A program made the translations under genes and the position numbers. From NCBI RefSeq assembly GCF_003173755.1, contig NZ_CP029553.1:6018001-6082000 (forward strand): 64,000 bases of DNA, given 5' to 3'. Shown here in pieces: positions 36,841-47,870 of this stretch (position 1 is its first letter; every line of letters begins with the position of its first letter). The notes below the pieces were generated by a model. The model saw only the letters and a program-made list of their open reading frames with translations, did no database searches and was not told the origin of the DNA. The stretch is from Methylobacterium terrae (lineage in GTDB: Bacteria > Pseudomonadota > Alphaproteobacteria > Rhizobiales > Beijerinckiaceae).

Positions 36841-37278
36841 ATGCGCAGCACGCGCGACCGCATCCGCCACGCCATCCTGTTCGAGGTCGTCGGCCTCGCG
36901 CTCATCATCCCGCTCGGCACCGTCGCGTTCGGGCTGCACGCCTCCGCGATGGGCGTGATCGGCATCGGCAGCGCCGTGGCGGCGACGGGATGGAACTACG
37001 TCTACAACCTGGGCTTCGACCACGCGATGCAGCGGCTCGCCGGGCACACGCGCAAGGGCCTGGCCCTGCGGGTCGCGCACGCCGTGCTGTTCGAGGCGGG
37101 CCTGCTGGTGATCCTGCTGCCGCCGATCGCCTGGTATCTCGGGATCGGCCTCGTCGAGGCCTTCGTGATGGATCTCGCGATCGCGGGCTTCTACGTGGCC
37201 TACGCCTTCGTGTTCAACCTGGCCTACGACCGCGCCTTCCCGGTCCCGGGCTGGGGCGAGGCCGCGGCGGCGCGCTGA
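36841..37278 (+). CDS. PACE-family efflux protein
   Basis: A 145-residue inner-membrane protein with two tandem transmembrane pairs, as in proteobacterial antimicrobial compound efflux (PACE) transporters of the AceI type. Each half starts with an RxxHAxxFE-type motif (RIRHAILFEVVG and RVAHAVLFEAGL) and ends with a NxxYNxxFD-type motif (NYVYNLGFDHAM and NLAYDRAF). The membrane acidic residue Glu15 needed for proton coupling in AceI is present. Substrates of the family include chlorhexidine and short-chain diamines. Confidence 0.9.
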   Translation: MRSTRDRIRHAILFEVVGLALIIPLGTVAFGLHASAMGVIGIGSAVAATGWNYVYNLGFDHAMQRLAGHTRKGLALRVAHAVLFEAGLLVILLPPIAWYLGIGLVEAFVMDLAIAGFYVAYAFVFNLAYDRAFPVPGWGEAAAAR

Positions 37279-37309
37279 TCCGCGGCCCGTCGGGGGCGAG
37301 CGGCGCCCC

Positions 37310-37555
37310 TCAGCGCCGCCCCTCCCCCGACGCCTCCGACATCAGCCGGCCGAGGCCGCGCTGGTCGAGGCGGGCGGGGGCCGCGGCACCGGCCTTGCGG
37401 GGCGCGAGGGCGCCGGTGGTGGGCGGATCGATCGCCGCCGCGAGCGCCGGGCTCGGCGCCCGGTCCTTCTCGCGCAGGGCGATCCAGTTCGCGGCCGTGG
37501 TCAGCGCGGCGATCGCGATGATGACTTTGATTCCACCGGTGAGGAGGCGCCACAT
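37310..37555 (-). CDS. Small single-pass membrane protein, hypothetical
   Basis: An 81-residue protein with an N-terminal hydrophobic segment (LTGGIKVIIAIAALTTAANWIAL) and a Pro/Ala-rich, Arg-containing tail. It may be anchored in the inner membrane. No family recognised. It is convergent with the PACE gene. Confidence 0.55.
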   Translation of the reverse strand: MWRLLTGGIKVIIAIAALTTAANWIALREKDRAPSPALAAAIDPPTTGALAPRKAGAAAPARLDQRGLGRLMSEASGEGRR

Positions 37556-38011
37556 GACTGGTCGGGACCCGCGATCTCGTGTCGGGGCCGTCGATCCGAC
37601 CCGTGCCGACAGTCTTTACGCCACAATGCTTAACGGGCGGCCCCCGCGGCTCGGGCCGGAGCCGTCCCACAACGGGAGGCGACGGCCCCGATCGACCGAT
37701 GGTCTATCGGGCCGCCGAGGAAGTCTGGTGGGCCATGCGCCAGGGTCGCGGTTCCTGTTCCCCGAACCCGTGACGCTCCTGCGACTGCTCGGCCCACTGA
37801 GCCTCACAGGAATGGGTGCAGAGAACTGGTCCGCCCCATCCCGTCGTCGCCGACCTCTTTGCCGCACAGCCCGGATGGGTTCCGGAAGCCTCCGGACGCG
37901 CCGGCATCGAGGACCGCCCGTGTAAGCCAGACCGGGCCGGCGGGGCAACCGGAATGCGGGCCGGGGGCTTGCGTCGAAACGCGCTCCCTCGGCGAGCTTG
38001 ACCAGAGCATG
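37556..38011. other. About 450 bases without a convincing gene
   Basis: Short open frames here lack ribosome sites and normal codon bias. No tRNA, repeat or strong hairpin was found until the terminator at 38012. Contains the likely promoter of the small gene at 37555. Confidence 0.55.
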
Positions 38012-38041
38012 AAAAAGCCCGGCGGGCGCGGGCCCGCCGGG
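38012..38041 (-). terminator. Intrinsic terminator of the aminotransferase gene
   Basis: A 10-bp GC stem (38018-38027 with 38032-38041) followed, in the minus orientation, by five T residues. A textbook rho-independent terminator. Confidence 0.9.
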
Positions 38042-38083
38042 TTCGAATCAGGGTGCCGCGCCGCCCCTACGGGCTCGTCGCGC

Positions 38084-40677
<2,594 letters not shown>

Positions 40678-40697
40678 GCCGGAGGCCGCCCCGGTGC

Positions 40698-41528
40698 TCA
40701 GCCCGGGATCACGTCCACGATCTCGTAGGTGTCGGGATCGATGATGACGATGTCGTCCCCGACCAGCACGTAGCGGAACCCGCGATAGGCCGGCACCAGG
40801 GTGAGGATCGCCGGCGGCAGGGCGTGCAGCGTGACCGAGCGCGGTACCGCGGTGCCGACGTTGAGGGCGAAGTTGACCCCGGTCACCGGCCGCACGCCGG
40901 AGCGCACGATGGTCTGGCGGAACTCGGTGCGCCTCGTGGTGTCGAGGCGCGAGACGGCGCCCCGGGCCTCGGACCGGCCGCCGCCCCGCTCGCCGCGCTC
41001 GCCACCCCGCTCGCCACGTTCCCCGCCGCGCTCGCCGCGCTCACCCCGCTCGGCTCCGCGCTCGCCGCGCTCGGCACCGCGCTCCCCACGCTCGCCGCGC
41101 TCGGCGCCGCGCTCGCCGCGCTCCCCACGCTCGGCTCCGCGCTCGCCACCCTGCTCGGCTCCGCGCCCGCCGGCGCCCGGCTGGGCTCCGTCTCCGCCGG
41201 CCCGGCCTCCGGGTGCACCGGGCCGCTCGGCCGCGCCGCCCGCCGGTCCGGCCGCGCCGCCCGACTGCGCCGCACCGGCGCCGCCGCGGGGACCGGCCGC
41301 GCCGCCCGCTCCACCGCCGGCACCCACGCCGCCGGCTCCGCCACCCGCGCCGCCTGCACCACCCACGCCGCCGGCGCCGCCTCCGGCCCCTCCGCCCGCG
41401 GCCCCGCCACCGGCACCGCCACCGGCACCCCCGGCGCCGCCCTGCGCGAACGCGGTCGCCGCGCCGAGCACCAGCACGGCGGCCGTCATGGTTCCGCGAA
41501 GCACCTTGCCGCGATTCAGCTTGCTCAT
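40698..41528 (-). CDS. Gly-rich exported protein with C-terminal DUF1236
   Basis: A 276-residue protein with a signal peptide (VLVLGAATAFAQ), a long Gly/Ala stretch (about 30-130), an Arg/Glu/Gly repeat (GERGAERGERG type, about 130-185) and a C-terminal segment of about 70 residues ending RYVLVGDDIVIIDPDTYEIVDVI, which matches DUF1236. The domain occurs in small periplasmic proteins of Rhizobiales, role unknown. The middle is low complexity and probably disordered. GGAGAGG precedes the ATG. Confidence 0.85.
   Translation of the reverse strand: MSKLNRGKVLRGTMTAAVLVLGAATAFAQGGAGGAGGGAGGGAAGGGAGGGAGGVGGAGGAGGGAGGVGAGGGAGGAAGPRGGAGAAQSGGAAGPAGGAAERPGAPGGRAGGDGAQPGAGGRGAEQGGERGAERGERGERGAERGERGERGAERGERGAERGERGERGGERGERGGERGERGGGRSEARGAVSRLDTTRRTEFRQTIVRSGVRPVTGVNFALNVGTAVPRSVTLHALPPAILTLVPAYRGFRYVLVGDDIVIIDPDTYEIVDVIPG
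40980..41165. repeat. Low-complexity repeats encoding GERGAERG
   Basis: Irregular 9-15 bp units of the CGCTCGCCGCG kind inside the DUF1236 gene, in frame with the protein. Confidence 0.75.
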
Positions 41529-41652
41529 GAACCCTCTCCCGACACCGCACCCGCGCCGCCGACCGTGCCGGTTGCCGCAGTGCCGGCCCGCAACGAGGAG
41601 GTGCGGGAAATGGTTCCGGGAGCGCCCGGCCGGGCCGGGCGCCCTCCTCCCG

Positions 41653-42747
41653 TCAGCCGATGGCTTCCGCCACCGCGAGGCCGCAGGCCGCCGTGTCGGC
41701 GTTGCCGCCGAGGTCGCGGGTGCGCAGGGTGCGCTCGGCGAGCACCCGCTCGATGCCGGCGACGATCTCGGCCGCGGCCTCCTTCTCCCCGAGATGCTCC
41801 AGCATCATCGCGCCCGACCAGATCTGGCCGATCGGGTTGGCGATGCCCTGGCCGGCGATGTCCGGCGCCGAGCCGTGGACGGGCTCGAACAGCGACGGGA
41901 AGTCCCGGTCCGGGTTGATGTTGCCCGACGGCGCGATGCCGATCGTGCCGGTGCAGGCGGGACCGAGGTCCGAGAGGATGTCGCCGAAGAGGTTGGAGGC
42001 CACCACGACGTCGAACCAGTCCGGGTGCAGCACGAAGTGGGCCGTCAGGATGTCGATGTGGTACTTGTCCCAGGCGACGTCGGGATAATGGCGCGCCATC
42101 TCCTGCACCCGCTCGTCCCAGTACGGCATGGTGATGGCGATGCCGTTCGACTTGGTGGCCGAGGTCAGATGCTTCTTCGGCCGCGAACTCGCCAGCTCGA
42201 AGGCGAATTTCAGCACCCGGTCGGTGCCGCGGCGGGTGAAGACCGATTCCTGCACCGCGAACTCGCGGTCGGTGCCCTGGAACATCCGGCCCCCGACCGA
42301 GGAATACTCGCCTTCGGTGTTCTCGCGCACGACCCAGAAGTCGATGTCGCCGGGCTTGCGGCCGGCGAGCGGGCTCGGCACGCCGGGCATCAGCCGGACG
42401 GGGCGCAGGTTGATGTACTGGTCGAACTCGCGCCGGAACAGGATCAGGGAGTTCCACAGGGAGACGTGGTCCGGGATCTTCTCCGGCCAGCCGACGGCGC
42501 CGAAGAAGATCGCGTCGTGCCCGCCGATCTGCGCCTTCCAGTCCTCCGGCATCATGCGGCCGTGCTTGGCGTAGTAGTCGTAGGACGAGAAGTCGAACCA
42601 GTCCTGCTGCAGCGTGAAGCCGTGGCGCTTGGCCGCCTGCTCCAGCACGCGCACGCCCTCCGGCACCGTCTCCTTGCCGATGCCGTCCCCGGGGATCACG
42701 GCGATGCGGTAGGTGCGCTTGCCCGACGGATGCTTGGCTGCCGACAT
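41653..42747 (-). CDS. ttuC: Tartrate dehydrogenase/decarboxylase-type isopropylmalate dehydrogenase homologue
   Basis: A 364-residue NAD-dependent beta-decarboxylating dehydrogenase. It has the family metal and substrate motifs (YRIAVIPGDGIGKETVPEGV, VRENTEGEYS, NLFGDILSDLGPACTG) and the GSAPDIAGQGIANP segment. The LWNSLILFRREFDQYINLRPV and SSVGGRMFQGTDREFAVQ segments fit tartrate dehydrogenases rather than LeuB. Substrate could be tartrate, D-malate or a relative. The start is fixed by GGAGG 8 bases upstream. It is followed downstream by the DUF1236 gene on the same strand. Confidence 0.88.
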   Translation of the reverse strand: MSAAKHPSGKRTYRIAVIPGDGIGKETVPEGVRVLEQAAKRHGFTLQQDWFDFSSYDYYAKHGRMMPEDWKAQIGGHDAIFFGAVGWPEKIPDHVSLWNSLILFRREFDQYINLRPVRLMPGVPSPLAGRKPGDIDFWVVRENTEGEYSSVGGRMFQGTDREFAVQESVFTRRGTDRVLKFAFELASSRPKKHLTSATKSNGIAITMPYWDERVQEMARHYPDVAWDKYHIDILTAHFVLHPDWFDVVVASNLFGDILSDLGPACTGTIGIAPSGNINPDRDFPSLFEPVHGSAPDIAGQGIANPIGQIWSGAMMLEHLGEKEAAAEIVAGIERVLAERTLRTRDLGGNADTAACGLAVAEAIG

Positions 42748-42810
42748 GGGATTCCCTCCTGTTATGGTCCCCTCGCCGTCGCGCATCCGGCTTTGCCGGT
42801 CAATCGCCGT

Positions 42811-44631
42811 TCACGCCACCTCTCCGACGCTCGCCCTGCGCTGGCGGTCGAGCTCGTCGCTGTAGCGCTTGAGGGTGTGCTTCTCGGTGAGGATGCCGAT
42901 CACCCGGGCGGCCTGGCGGCTCTCGACCACCGCCAGGGCCTCGCTCTCGGCCTTGTCGAACAGCGCGACCGCCTCCTTGGCGTTCATCTGCGGCAGGAGC
43001 ACCTGGTCGCGGTAGCGCACGAGGTCGGCGACCCGGGTCTCGGCGGCCTTGTCGTCGATCGGCGCGGCGTGGGCCTCGGCCACCAGCACGATGCCGGCAT
43101 AGAGCCCGGCCTCGTCGACGGCGACGACCTGGGTGCCCGAGCCGAGCGGGAAGGCGCGCCGGAACGCCGCGAGCGTCGTGTCCGTCCGCACGCTGCGCAC
43201 CTCGCGGCGCATCAGCTGGCCGACCGTGAGGGTGCGGATCCAGCCGACGTCGTGGGCGCTGCGGATCGACTCGCCGCGCAGGTGGAAGCGCCACGTCGCG
43301 AAGGAGTAGCCGAAGGTCTTGCGCACCGTGAGCGAGGAGGCGATCACCGCCACCAGCACCAGGCTGGCGATCGGGAAGTCGCCCGTGACCTCGAGGGCGA
43401 GGAACGTCATCGTCATCGGCCCGCCGATGATCGCGACCGCGAGCGCGCTCATTCCCACCACCGCGTAGGTGGCCGGCGGCAGCACCATGGCGACGAGGGG
43501 CGGGGCCAGCATCACGAAGGCCTTGCCGGCGAGCGCGCCGAGGAACAGCGAGGCGAAGAACAGCCCGCCGCGAAAGCCGGTGCCGATCGAGATCGCCGAG
43601 GCGAGCGCCTTGGCGAGGAAGAGCCCGACCAGCCCCGCCGCGCCGACCGTGGCGCCGTCATCGGTCAGGTTGAGGTGCAGCGCCCCGTGCCCGGCCGAGA
43701 GCACCTGCGGGGTCGCGACGAGCGCCAGCACCCCGACCGCGAGCCCCCCGAGGACCGGCCGGGCGAGGGGCGGCAGCTTCGTGCGGCGCACCCCCTCCTC
43801 CACCAGCGTGACGCCCTGCATGATCAGGATGCCGAGCCCGGCGCAGATCAGCCCGAGGCCGAGCGTCGGCAGGTAGTCGGCCGGGCCGACCGCCGGGGTC
43901 TGCCCGATGGTGATCACCGTCTGGTGCCCGAGGAGCGCGCGCGACACGAAGGCCCCGGCGAGCGCCGCGGTGACCACGGGGGTGAGCGAGGCGATGGCGT
44001 AGGTGCCGATGATCAGCTCGAAGGCGTAGAACGCCCCCGTGAGCGGGGCGCCGAAGGCCGCCGCGATGGCGGCCGCGGCGGCGCAGCCGACCAGCACCCG
44101 CATGTCGTTGCGGCGCAGCTCGAAGCTCAGCCCCAGGCGCGAGGCGAGCCCGGCGGAGATCTGGGTGTAGCCGGCCTCGAGCCCGACCGACGCGCCGCTT
44201 CCGTTCGAGATCAGGTTCTGCACCGCCACCAGCACCGAATCCCGCAGCGAGAGGCGGCCGCCATGCAGGGCGTTGGCCTCGATCGGGTCGATCACCGGGC
44301 TGCCCGGCACCCGCCGCAGGAAGCCGCCGAGCCAGACCGCCAGGCCGAGCACCGCCCCGCCGAGCGCCGGCACGCCGAGCGCCACCAGCGGCGGCACGTG
44401 GGGCGTCGCGCTCAGGCGCTCGTCGAGGTCGAGGCCGAACAGCAGCTCGTGGGCGCCCTGCGCCGCCCAGCCCATGAAGCTGACGAGCGCTCCCGACAGG
44501 CAGCCGACCAGGGCGGCGAGCAGGATCAGGCCGATCTCCCCGCCGCGCACCCAGGCGCGCAGCCGGCCCGGTGCCTGCACGAGGGCGCTCCCCGTGAGGG
44601 AGCGGCGGACCGTCTCGGATCTCGGCGTCAT
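42811..44631 (-). CDS. ClC-family chloride channel/transporter with CBS domains
   Basis: A 606-residue membrane protein: ten or more ClC helices (residues 30-440) followed by two CBS domains (about 465-590). Selectivity-filter region 1 is NGSGASVGLEAG, with the gating-type Glu kept although the usual GREGP reads GLEAG; the GxFxP region is GGLFFAS and has no proline. It moves chloride or another anion, or exchanges it for protons. It is upstream of the tartrate dehydrogenase gene on the same strand with a 63-base gap. Confidence 0.92.
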   Translation of the reverse strand: MTPRSETVRRSLTGSALVQAPGRLRAWVRGGEIGLILLAALVGCLSGALVSFMGWAAQGAHELLFGLDLDERLSATPHVPPLVALGVPALGGAVLGLAVWLGGFLRRVPGSPVIDPIEANALHGGRLSLRDSVLVAVQNLISNGSGASVGLEAGYTQISAGLASRLGLSFELRRNDMRVLVGCAAAAAIAAAFGAPLTGAFYAFELIIGTYAIASLTPVVTAALAGAFVSRALLGHQTVITIGQTPAVGPADYLPTLGLGLICAGLGILIMQGVTLVEEGVRRTKLPPLARPVLGGLAVGVLALVATPQVLSAGHGALHLNLTDDGATVGAAGLVGLFLAKALASAISIGTGFRGGLFFASLFLGALAGKAFVMLAPPLVAMVLPPATYAVVGMSALAVAIIGGPMTMTFLALEVTGDFPIASLVLVAVIASSLTVRKTFGYSFATWRFHLRGESIRSAHDVGWIRTLTVGQLMRREVRSVRTDTTLAAFRRAFPLGSGTQVVAVDEAGLYAGIVLVAEAHAAPIDDKAAETRVADLVRYRDQVLLPQMNAKEAVALFDKAESEALAVVESRQAARVIGILTEKHTLKRYSDELDRQRRASVGEVA

Positions 44632-44763
44632 CGGACCGTGGTGGCGGGCATGGCGGGGGGCGTGGCGGGCGCTGCCCGGGGTTTAGGGCGCCGGGGCCGG
44701 CGGGTCGACCGGCATCGCGTTCGCGGCCGGCGCACTTTCCCGCCGGGGAACGCGGATCGGCGC

Positions 44764-44792
44764 TTGCCACGGCGCTCAGGCCGGACTACACA
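44764..44792 (+). promoter_or_regulatory. tRNA-His promoter
   Basis: TTGCCA (44764-44769), 17 bases, TACACA (44787-44792), 14 bases before the mature 5' end. Spacing and position suit a tRNA promoter. Confidence 0.6.
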
Positions 44793-44806
44793 GCCCCCCG
44801 TCGCGA

Positions 44807-44883
44807 GCCGCCATAGCTCAGTTGGTTAGAGCGCTAGATTGTGGATCTAGAGGTCCCCCGTTCGAGCCGGGGTGGCGGTACCA
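44807..44883 (+). tRNA. tRNA-His (GTG)
   Basis: A complete cloverleaf: acceptor GCCGCCA/TGGCGGT, D arm GCTC/GAGC, anticodon arm CTAGA-TTGTGGA-TCTAG, T arm CCCCG-TTCGAGC-CGGGG, discriminator A73 at 44880 and an encoded CCA (44881-44883). The anticodon GTG reads His codons. There is no base-paired extra G at position -1: G1 pairs with U72 and A73 replaces C73, the form known from an alphaproteobacterial group whose HisRS does not need G-1. Confidence 0.97.
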
Positions 44884-45017
44884 CGGACACACGGACCGAA
44901 GCCCGGGCGCTACGCGCCGCGGTGAAGCCGAACGGTCCGACTCAATCCTTTCAAATTTGTTAAAGCATTGCCCGAAGGGTCTGTGCACATCTGTCCCCAG
45001 AACAAGGGGAGGACGGT

Positions 45018-45314
45018 GTGCAGCGCTACTTCTTCGACCTGAGCGCCGGCGCCTGGCAATGCCGGGACGATATCGGGCTCATCCTCTGCAGCCAGGACGA
45101 GATCCGGGCCGAGGCGACCCGGACGGCGATCGCGTTCGCCGGGGCCGGCCTGTCCGGCGCCGATCTCTCCGACCTGAAGGTGCGGGTTCGCGATCGCGCG
45201 GGCGAGCCGGTGATGACCGTGAGCCTCGCCCTCACCGTGCGCGGGCCCGAGGAACCGGTCCGCCTCGGCCTGGCGCCGCGGCCCGCCCGTCCGCGGATGG
45301 TCCGGGCCGCCTGA
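45018..45314 (+). CDS. DUF6894-type small protein
   Basis: A 98-residue protein with the MQRYFFDL start and the VRDRAGEPVMTVSLAL strand characteristic of DUF6894, abundant in Methylobacterium and Bradyrhizobium. GTG start, preceded by GGGAGGACG. No signal peptide. Role unknown. The 130 bases upstream, following the tRNA, are AT-rich and probably hold its promoter. Confidence 0.8.
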   Translation: MQRYFFDLSAGAWQCRDDIGLILCSQDEIRAEATRTAIAFAGAGLSGADLSDLKVRVRDRAGEPVMTVSLALTVRGPEEPVRLGLAPRPARPRMVRAA

Positions 45315-45326
45315 GGCGCCGGACCG

Positions 45327-45842
45327 TCAGGTTCCTTGCCCGGCCGCGCGCCGGAAGCCCGCCAGGGCGCGTGCGACGGCGAGGCCCGCCAGGGCGCCGC
45401 CGGCGCTCGCCGCGAAGTCGATCGCCTGCGCCGTACGGCCCGGAACCCAGATCTGCCCGATCTCGAGCACGCCGGCGAGGCCCACGAGGGCGAGGCCGAG
45501 GCGCCGGGTCGGCGCGTGGGCAAAACCGAGGCCGAGGAGTCCCGCCGTGCCCGCATAGGCGACGAAGTGCTCGATCTGGCCGGCCGCGCCGGTCCGGACC
45601 TCCCAGTCCTTGGGAATCCACGACAGCCACACCAGCACCGGCAGGCAGGCGAGGCCCGCCGCTTGGGCAACGTGCTGGAGGCCCGGCCACCCGAGCGGCC
45701 ACGTGAGCGGTGACGGCATGCCGGGCGGGATCTCGCCGGGCGCAACCTTGCCGGGGGCCTTGGCGGACGGAACCTGGCCGGACGGGATCTGGCCGGACGG
45801 GATCTGGCCGGACGGGATCTGGCCGAACGGGGTCATCGCCAT
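45327..45842 (-). CDS. VanZ-like membrane protein
   Basis: A 171-residue protein. Residues 1-50 are a Pro/Gly/Ser-rich cytosolic tail with repeated GQIPS; residues 58-165 form a VanZ-like four-helix membrane domain (WLSWIPKDWEVR, HFVAYAGTAGLLGLGF, EIGQIWVPGRTAQAIDFAAS). VanZ relatives influence lipoglycopeptide sensitivity or have unknown roles. GAGGAG precedes the ATG at 45842; a longer upstream frame is rejected. Confidence 0.8.
   Translation of the reverse strand: MAMTPFGQIPSGQIPSGQIPSGQVPSAKAPGKVAPGEIPPGMPSPLTWPLGWPGLQHVAQAAGLACLPVLVWLSWIPKDWEVRTGAAGQIEHFVAYAGTAGLLGLGFAHAPTRRLGLALVGLAGVLEIGQIWVPGRTAQAIDFAASAGGALAGLAVARALAGFRRAAGQGT
45761..45835. repeat. 15-bp tandem repeats encoding GQIPS
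   Basis: Three perfect units (45776-45790, 45791-45805, 45806-45820) plus degenerate flanking copies, in frame within the N-terminal tail of the VanZ-like protein. Confidence 0.85.
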
Positions 45843-46030
45843 GCTCTCCTCGGGCCGCGGCGCCGCTCCCGTTTCTTCGCCGGTGAGCCGGGCGGCGGCA
45901 AGCGCGCCATCCGGCGCGGCTCCCGGGCCCGAGCGTCCCGCAACGGGGTTAAGCCGATGGCGGTAGGCGGAGGCCCCCGGCGGAACGATCCGCCCCCCGG
46001 TGCGATACCCGGGAAAGCCGGAGGTGCCCG

Positions 46031-46264
46031 ATGACCGATCCCGCCCAGACACCCACCGGGGAGACACCCGCCGGGATTCCACCGGCCCCCGCGGCGGCCG
46101 GGACCGGCACCGACGAGGAGGCGTTCCACATCCCGGACGACCTCGCCCTGGCGCTCACCGAGTTCGCGGCGGTGGAGCAGCTCTCCCGCGGCGAGGCGAT
46201 CTGCCGGATCCTGCGCGAGTCCCTGCGGGTCAAGGGCTACCTCAGGGGCTCCGGCCCGGCCTGA
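46031..46264 (+). CDS. Small protein with ribbon-helix-helix-like C-terminus
   Basis: A 77-residue protein. The first 30 residues are Pro/Thr/Ala-rich; the rest (FHIPDDLALALTEFAAVEQLSRGEAICRIL is the core, given here only as position 32-61) has the strand-helix-helix pattern of CopG-type ribbon-helix-helix DNA-binding proteins. GGAGGTG precedes the ATG. No partner toxin gene is evident, so a free-standing regulator is more likely than an antitoxin (inference). Confidence 0.65.
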   Translation: MTDPAQTPTGETPAGIPPAPAAAGTGTDEEAFHIPDDLALALTEFAAVEQLSRGEAICRILRESLRVKGYLRGSGPA

Positions 46265-46370
46265 GCCGGACCGGAACGCGACGACGAGGGCGGCGTCGCC
46301 TTGCGCCATCGATCGCGTGCGGGGCTCCTCGCGACGGGCCGGAGCCCGCCGCCTCCGTGCGCGCCGTCCG

Positions 46371-46559
46371 TCAGATCGCGCTGCGCAGCTGGATCTCCAG
46401 GCGTCCGACATCCTCCGTCAGGCGCTCGACGTTGCGCTGCGCCTCGTGGTCCTCGGGCGCGTTGCGCAGGGCGTGGGAGGCCGCCGCGAGGGAATCGCGC
46501 TTGGCCTGGAGCGCGAACTCGATCTGCGCCCGTGCCATCTCGGGTGTCCTGTCGGCCAT
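46371..46559 (-). CDS. Small helical hypothetical protein
   Basis: A 62-residue protein (MADRTPEMARAQIEFAL) predicted almost wholly helical, with a heptad-like pattern. The ATG has a strong GAGGAGGAG site 4-12 bases upstream. No signal peptide or Cys. The frame runs on upstream but without coding character. Function unknown. Confidence 0.65.
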   Translation of the reverse strand: MADRTPEMARAQIEFALQAKRDSLAAASHALRNAPEDHEAQRNVERLTEDVGRLEIQLRSAI

Positions 46560-46790
46560 CGGTCTCCTCCTCTCCGGTCCGGCGCCGCGACGGCGCTCGC
46601 GTGAAAGCACCGGCCCAACGCGCCAGGGCTGCGTCCGGGTACGGCCGGGAGGCTGCTGCGACATCCGGGCTCATTCGTCGGACGGGATTGCCGAGACGCC
46701 CCCGGCGTCGGTGCCCGCGCCAAGAAGCGCAGGCTCCCCCGCTTGGAGGAGCCTGCGCCGCGAGAGCCGAGGGTTCGCGGTCGGCCGGTG

Positions 46791-47074
46791 TCAGCAGTCG
46801 CCGGCCTGCTGCGCGGCGGTCTTCTCGCCCCTCGACTGCTTGCTGACGTCGGACGGCGAGGTCGCGGTCTGCGAGCCGACATTCTGCATCGCCCCGACCG
46901 TGCCGGGCGATTCGGCCTTCGCCCCGGGGTGACCGAGGCGGTGGCGGACGGATCGACGTTGGAGCTCTTGTCCATCTTCTGCGCGGTCTGGCCGGGCGCA
47001 CAGGGTCCGGCGGCGGCGCCGAGGGTTCCGGCGAGCAGGACGAATCCGGCACCGATCATGGCGAGGCGTGTCAT
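46791..47074 (-). pseudogene. Small secreted protein gene broken by a one-base frameshift
   Basis: The 5' half reads MTRLAMIGAGFVLLAGTLGAAAG (signal peptide; last residues paraphrased) and continues CAPGQTAQKMDKSSNVDPSATASVTPG; the 3' half, in another frame, reads AKAESPGTVGAMQNVG and ends AAQQAGDC. The two join sensibly only if one G/C is restored in the run at 46922-46929, giving a 94-residue protein with a Cys near each end. Either the gene is decayed or the sequence has a homopolymer error. Confidence 0.7.
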
Positions 47075-47570
47075 GGGATTTCCTCCACAGGTTGTCCCGC
47101 TTCAACCACGCCTGCGAAGGGCGGTTCCTCACCCTTTGGGATGCGGCGCTCCGGCGCGACCTTCGCTCCTCGTCGATCCGAAAGCCATCTGTCGGGTGCA
47201 GCGCTGCCATTCATTGCGATCGCGGCCGGAAACGAAAATTCCGCTTGCGTTTTGTGCGGCGCACGCTAGTTTGTGCATCGCACGGTCGCGATGGCGTCGC
47301 GGCCTTGCAGCCCTCTTTGGGCGTTTCCTCCCTAGACTTCGGGCCGCTCGCGAGAGCGGCCTTTTTTCTTTGTCGGCAGCGGCGCCCGGGGGTGCCGCGA
47401 AGGCCGGTACGATGCAGGCGATGCGATGGACCGCCGAGGGCCGGGTGCCGGAACGCGAGAAGGGGCCGCGCCCGGCGCAGCCCCTCCCACATCGTCACTC
47501 TGCAGTGCGATTTCCGGCAATCCGATGTCCGGCACGCCGTCCGTCACGGCCGACCGGAGTGAGGGGCGCC
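47075..47570. other. About 500-base region with an orphan terminator and no gene
   Basis: No open frame here has normal codon bias. The 47220-47280 part is AT-richer. A perfect plus-strand intrinsic terminator at 47342-47367 has no coding gene upstream on that strand; the nearest upstream gene reads the other way. A small RNA of up to about 250 bases is the simplest explanation. Confidence 0.55.
47342..47367 (+). terminator. Orphan intrinsic terminator
   Basis: GGCCGCTC-GCGA-GAGCGGCC followed by six T residues, a textbook rho-independent terminator. No plus-strand gene ends before it. Confidence 0.9.
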
Positions 47571-47870
47571 TCAGTTCGACAGGCCCTCGACCGGCCGCGA
47601 CTGGGCGTAGAGGCTCGCCCCCGCATCGGCGCCGACGACCCGCACCAGGGCGGCCTCGTCGCAGGTGCCGGCGATCCGCAGGCCGAGCCGGTGCAGGTGG
47701 TCCTTGTCGGTGCAGTAGGCCGCCAGCCGCGCCCGTCCGGTCTCCGGCATGCGCGAGACCAGGGCGTCCACGTCGTCCTCCGTGGCGCGGTGCAGGACGG
47801 CCAGCAGCTCCAGCGGGATCGGGTAGCGCGCGAACGCCGTGGGCAGCGGGCGGGTCTGATGCTGCGGCAT
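47571..47870 (-). CDS. Hypothetical protein, 99 residues
   Basis: A helical, mildly acidic protein (MPQHQTRPLPTAFARYPIPL) with two Cys, no signal peptide. AGGTG lies 5 bases before the ATG. The segments LLAVLHRATEDDVDALV and LAAYCTDKDHLHRLGLRIA suggest a compact helical domain. I do not recognise the family. Confidence 0.6.
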   Translation of the reverse strand: MPQHQTRPLPTAFARYPIPLELLAVLHRATEDDVDALVSRMPETGRARLAAYCTDKDHLHRLGLRIAGTCDEAALVRVVGADAGASLYAQSRPVEGLSN

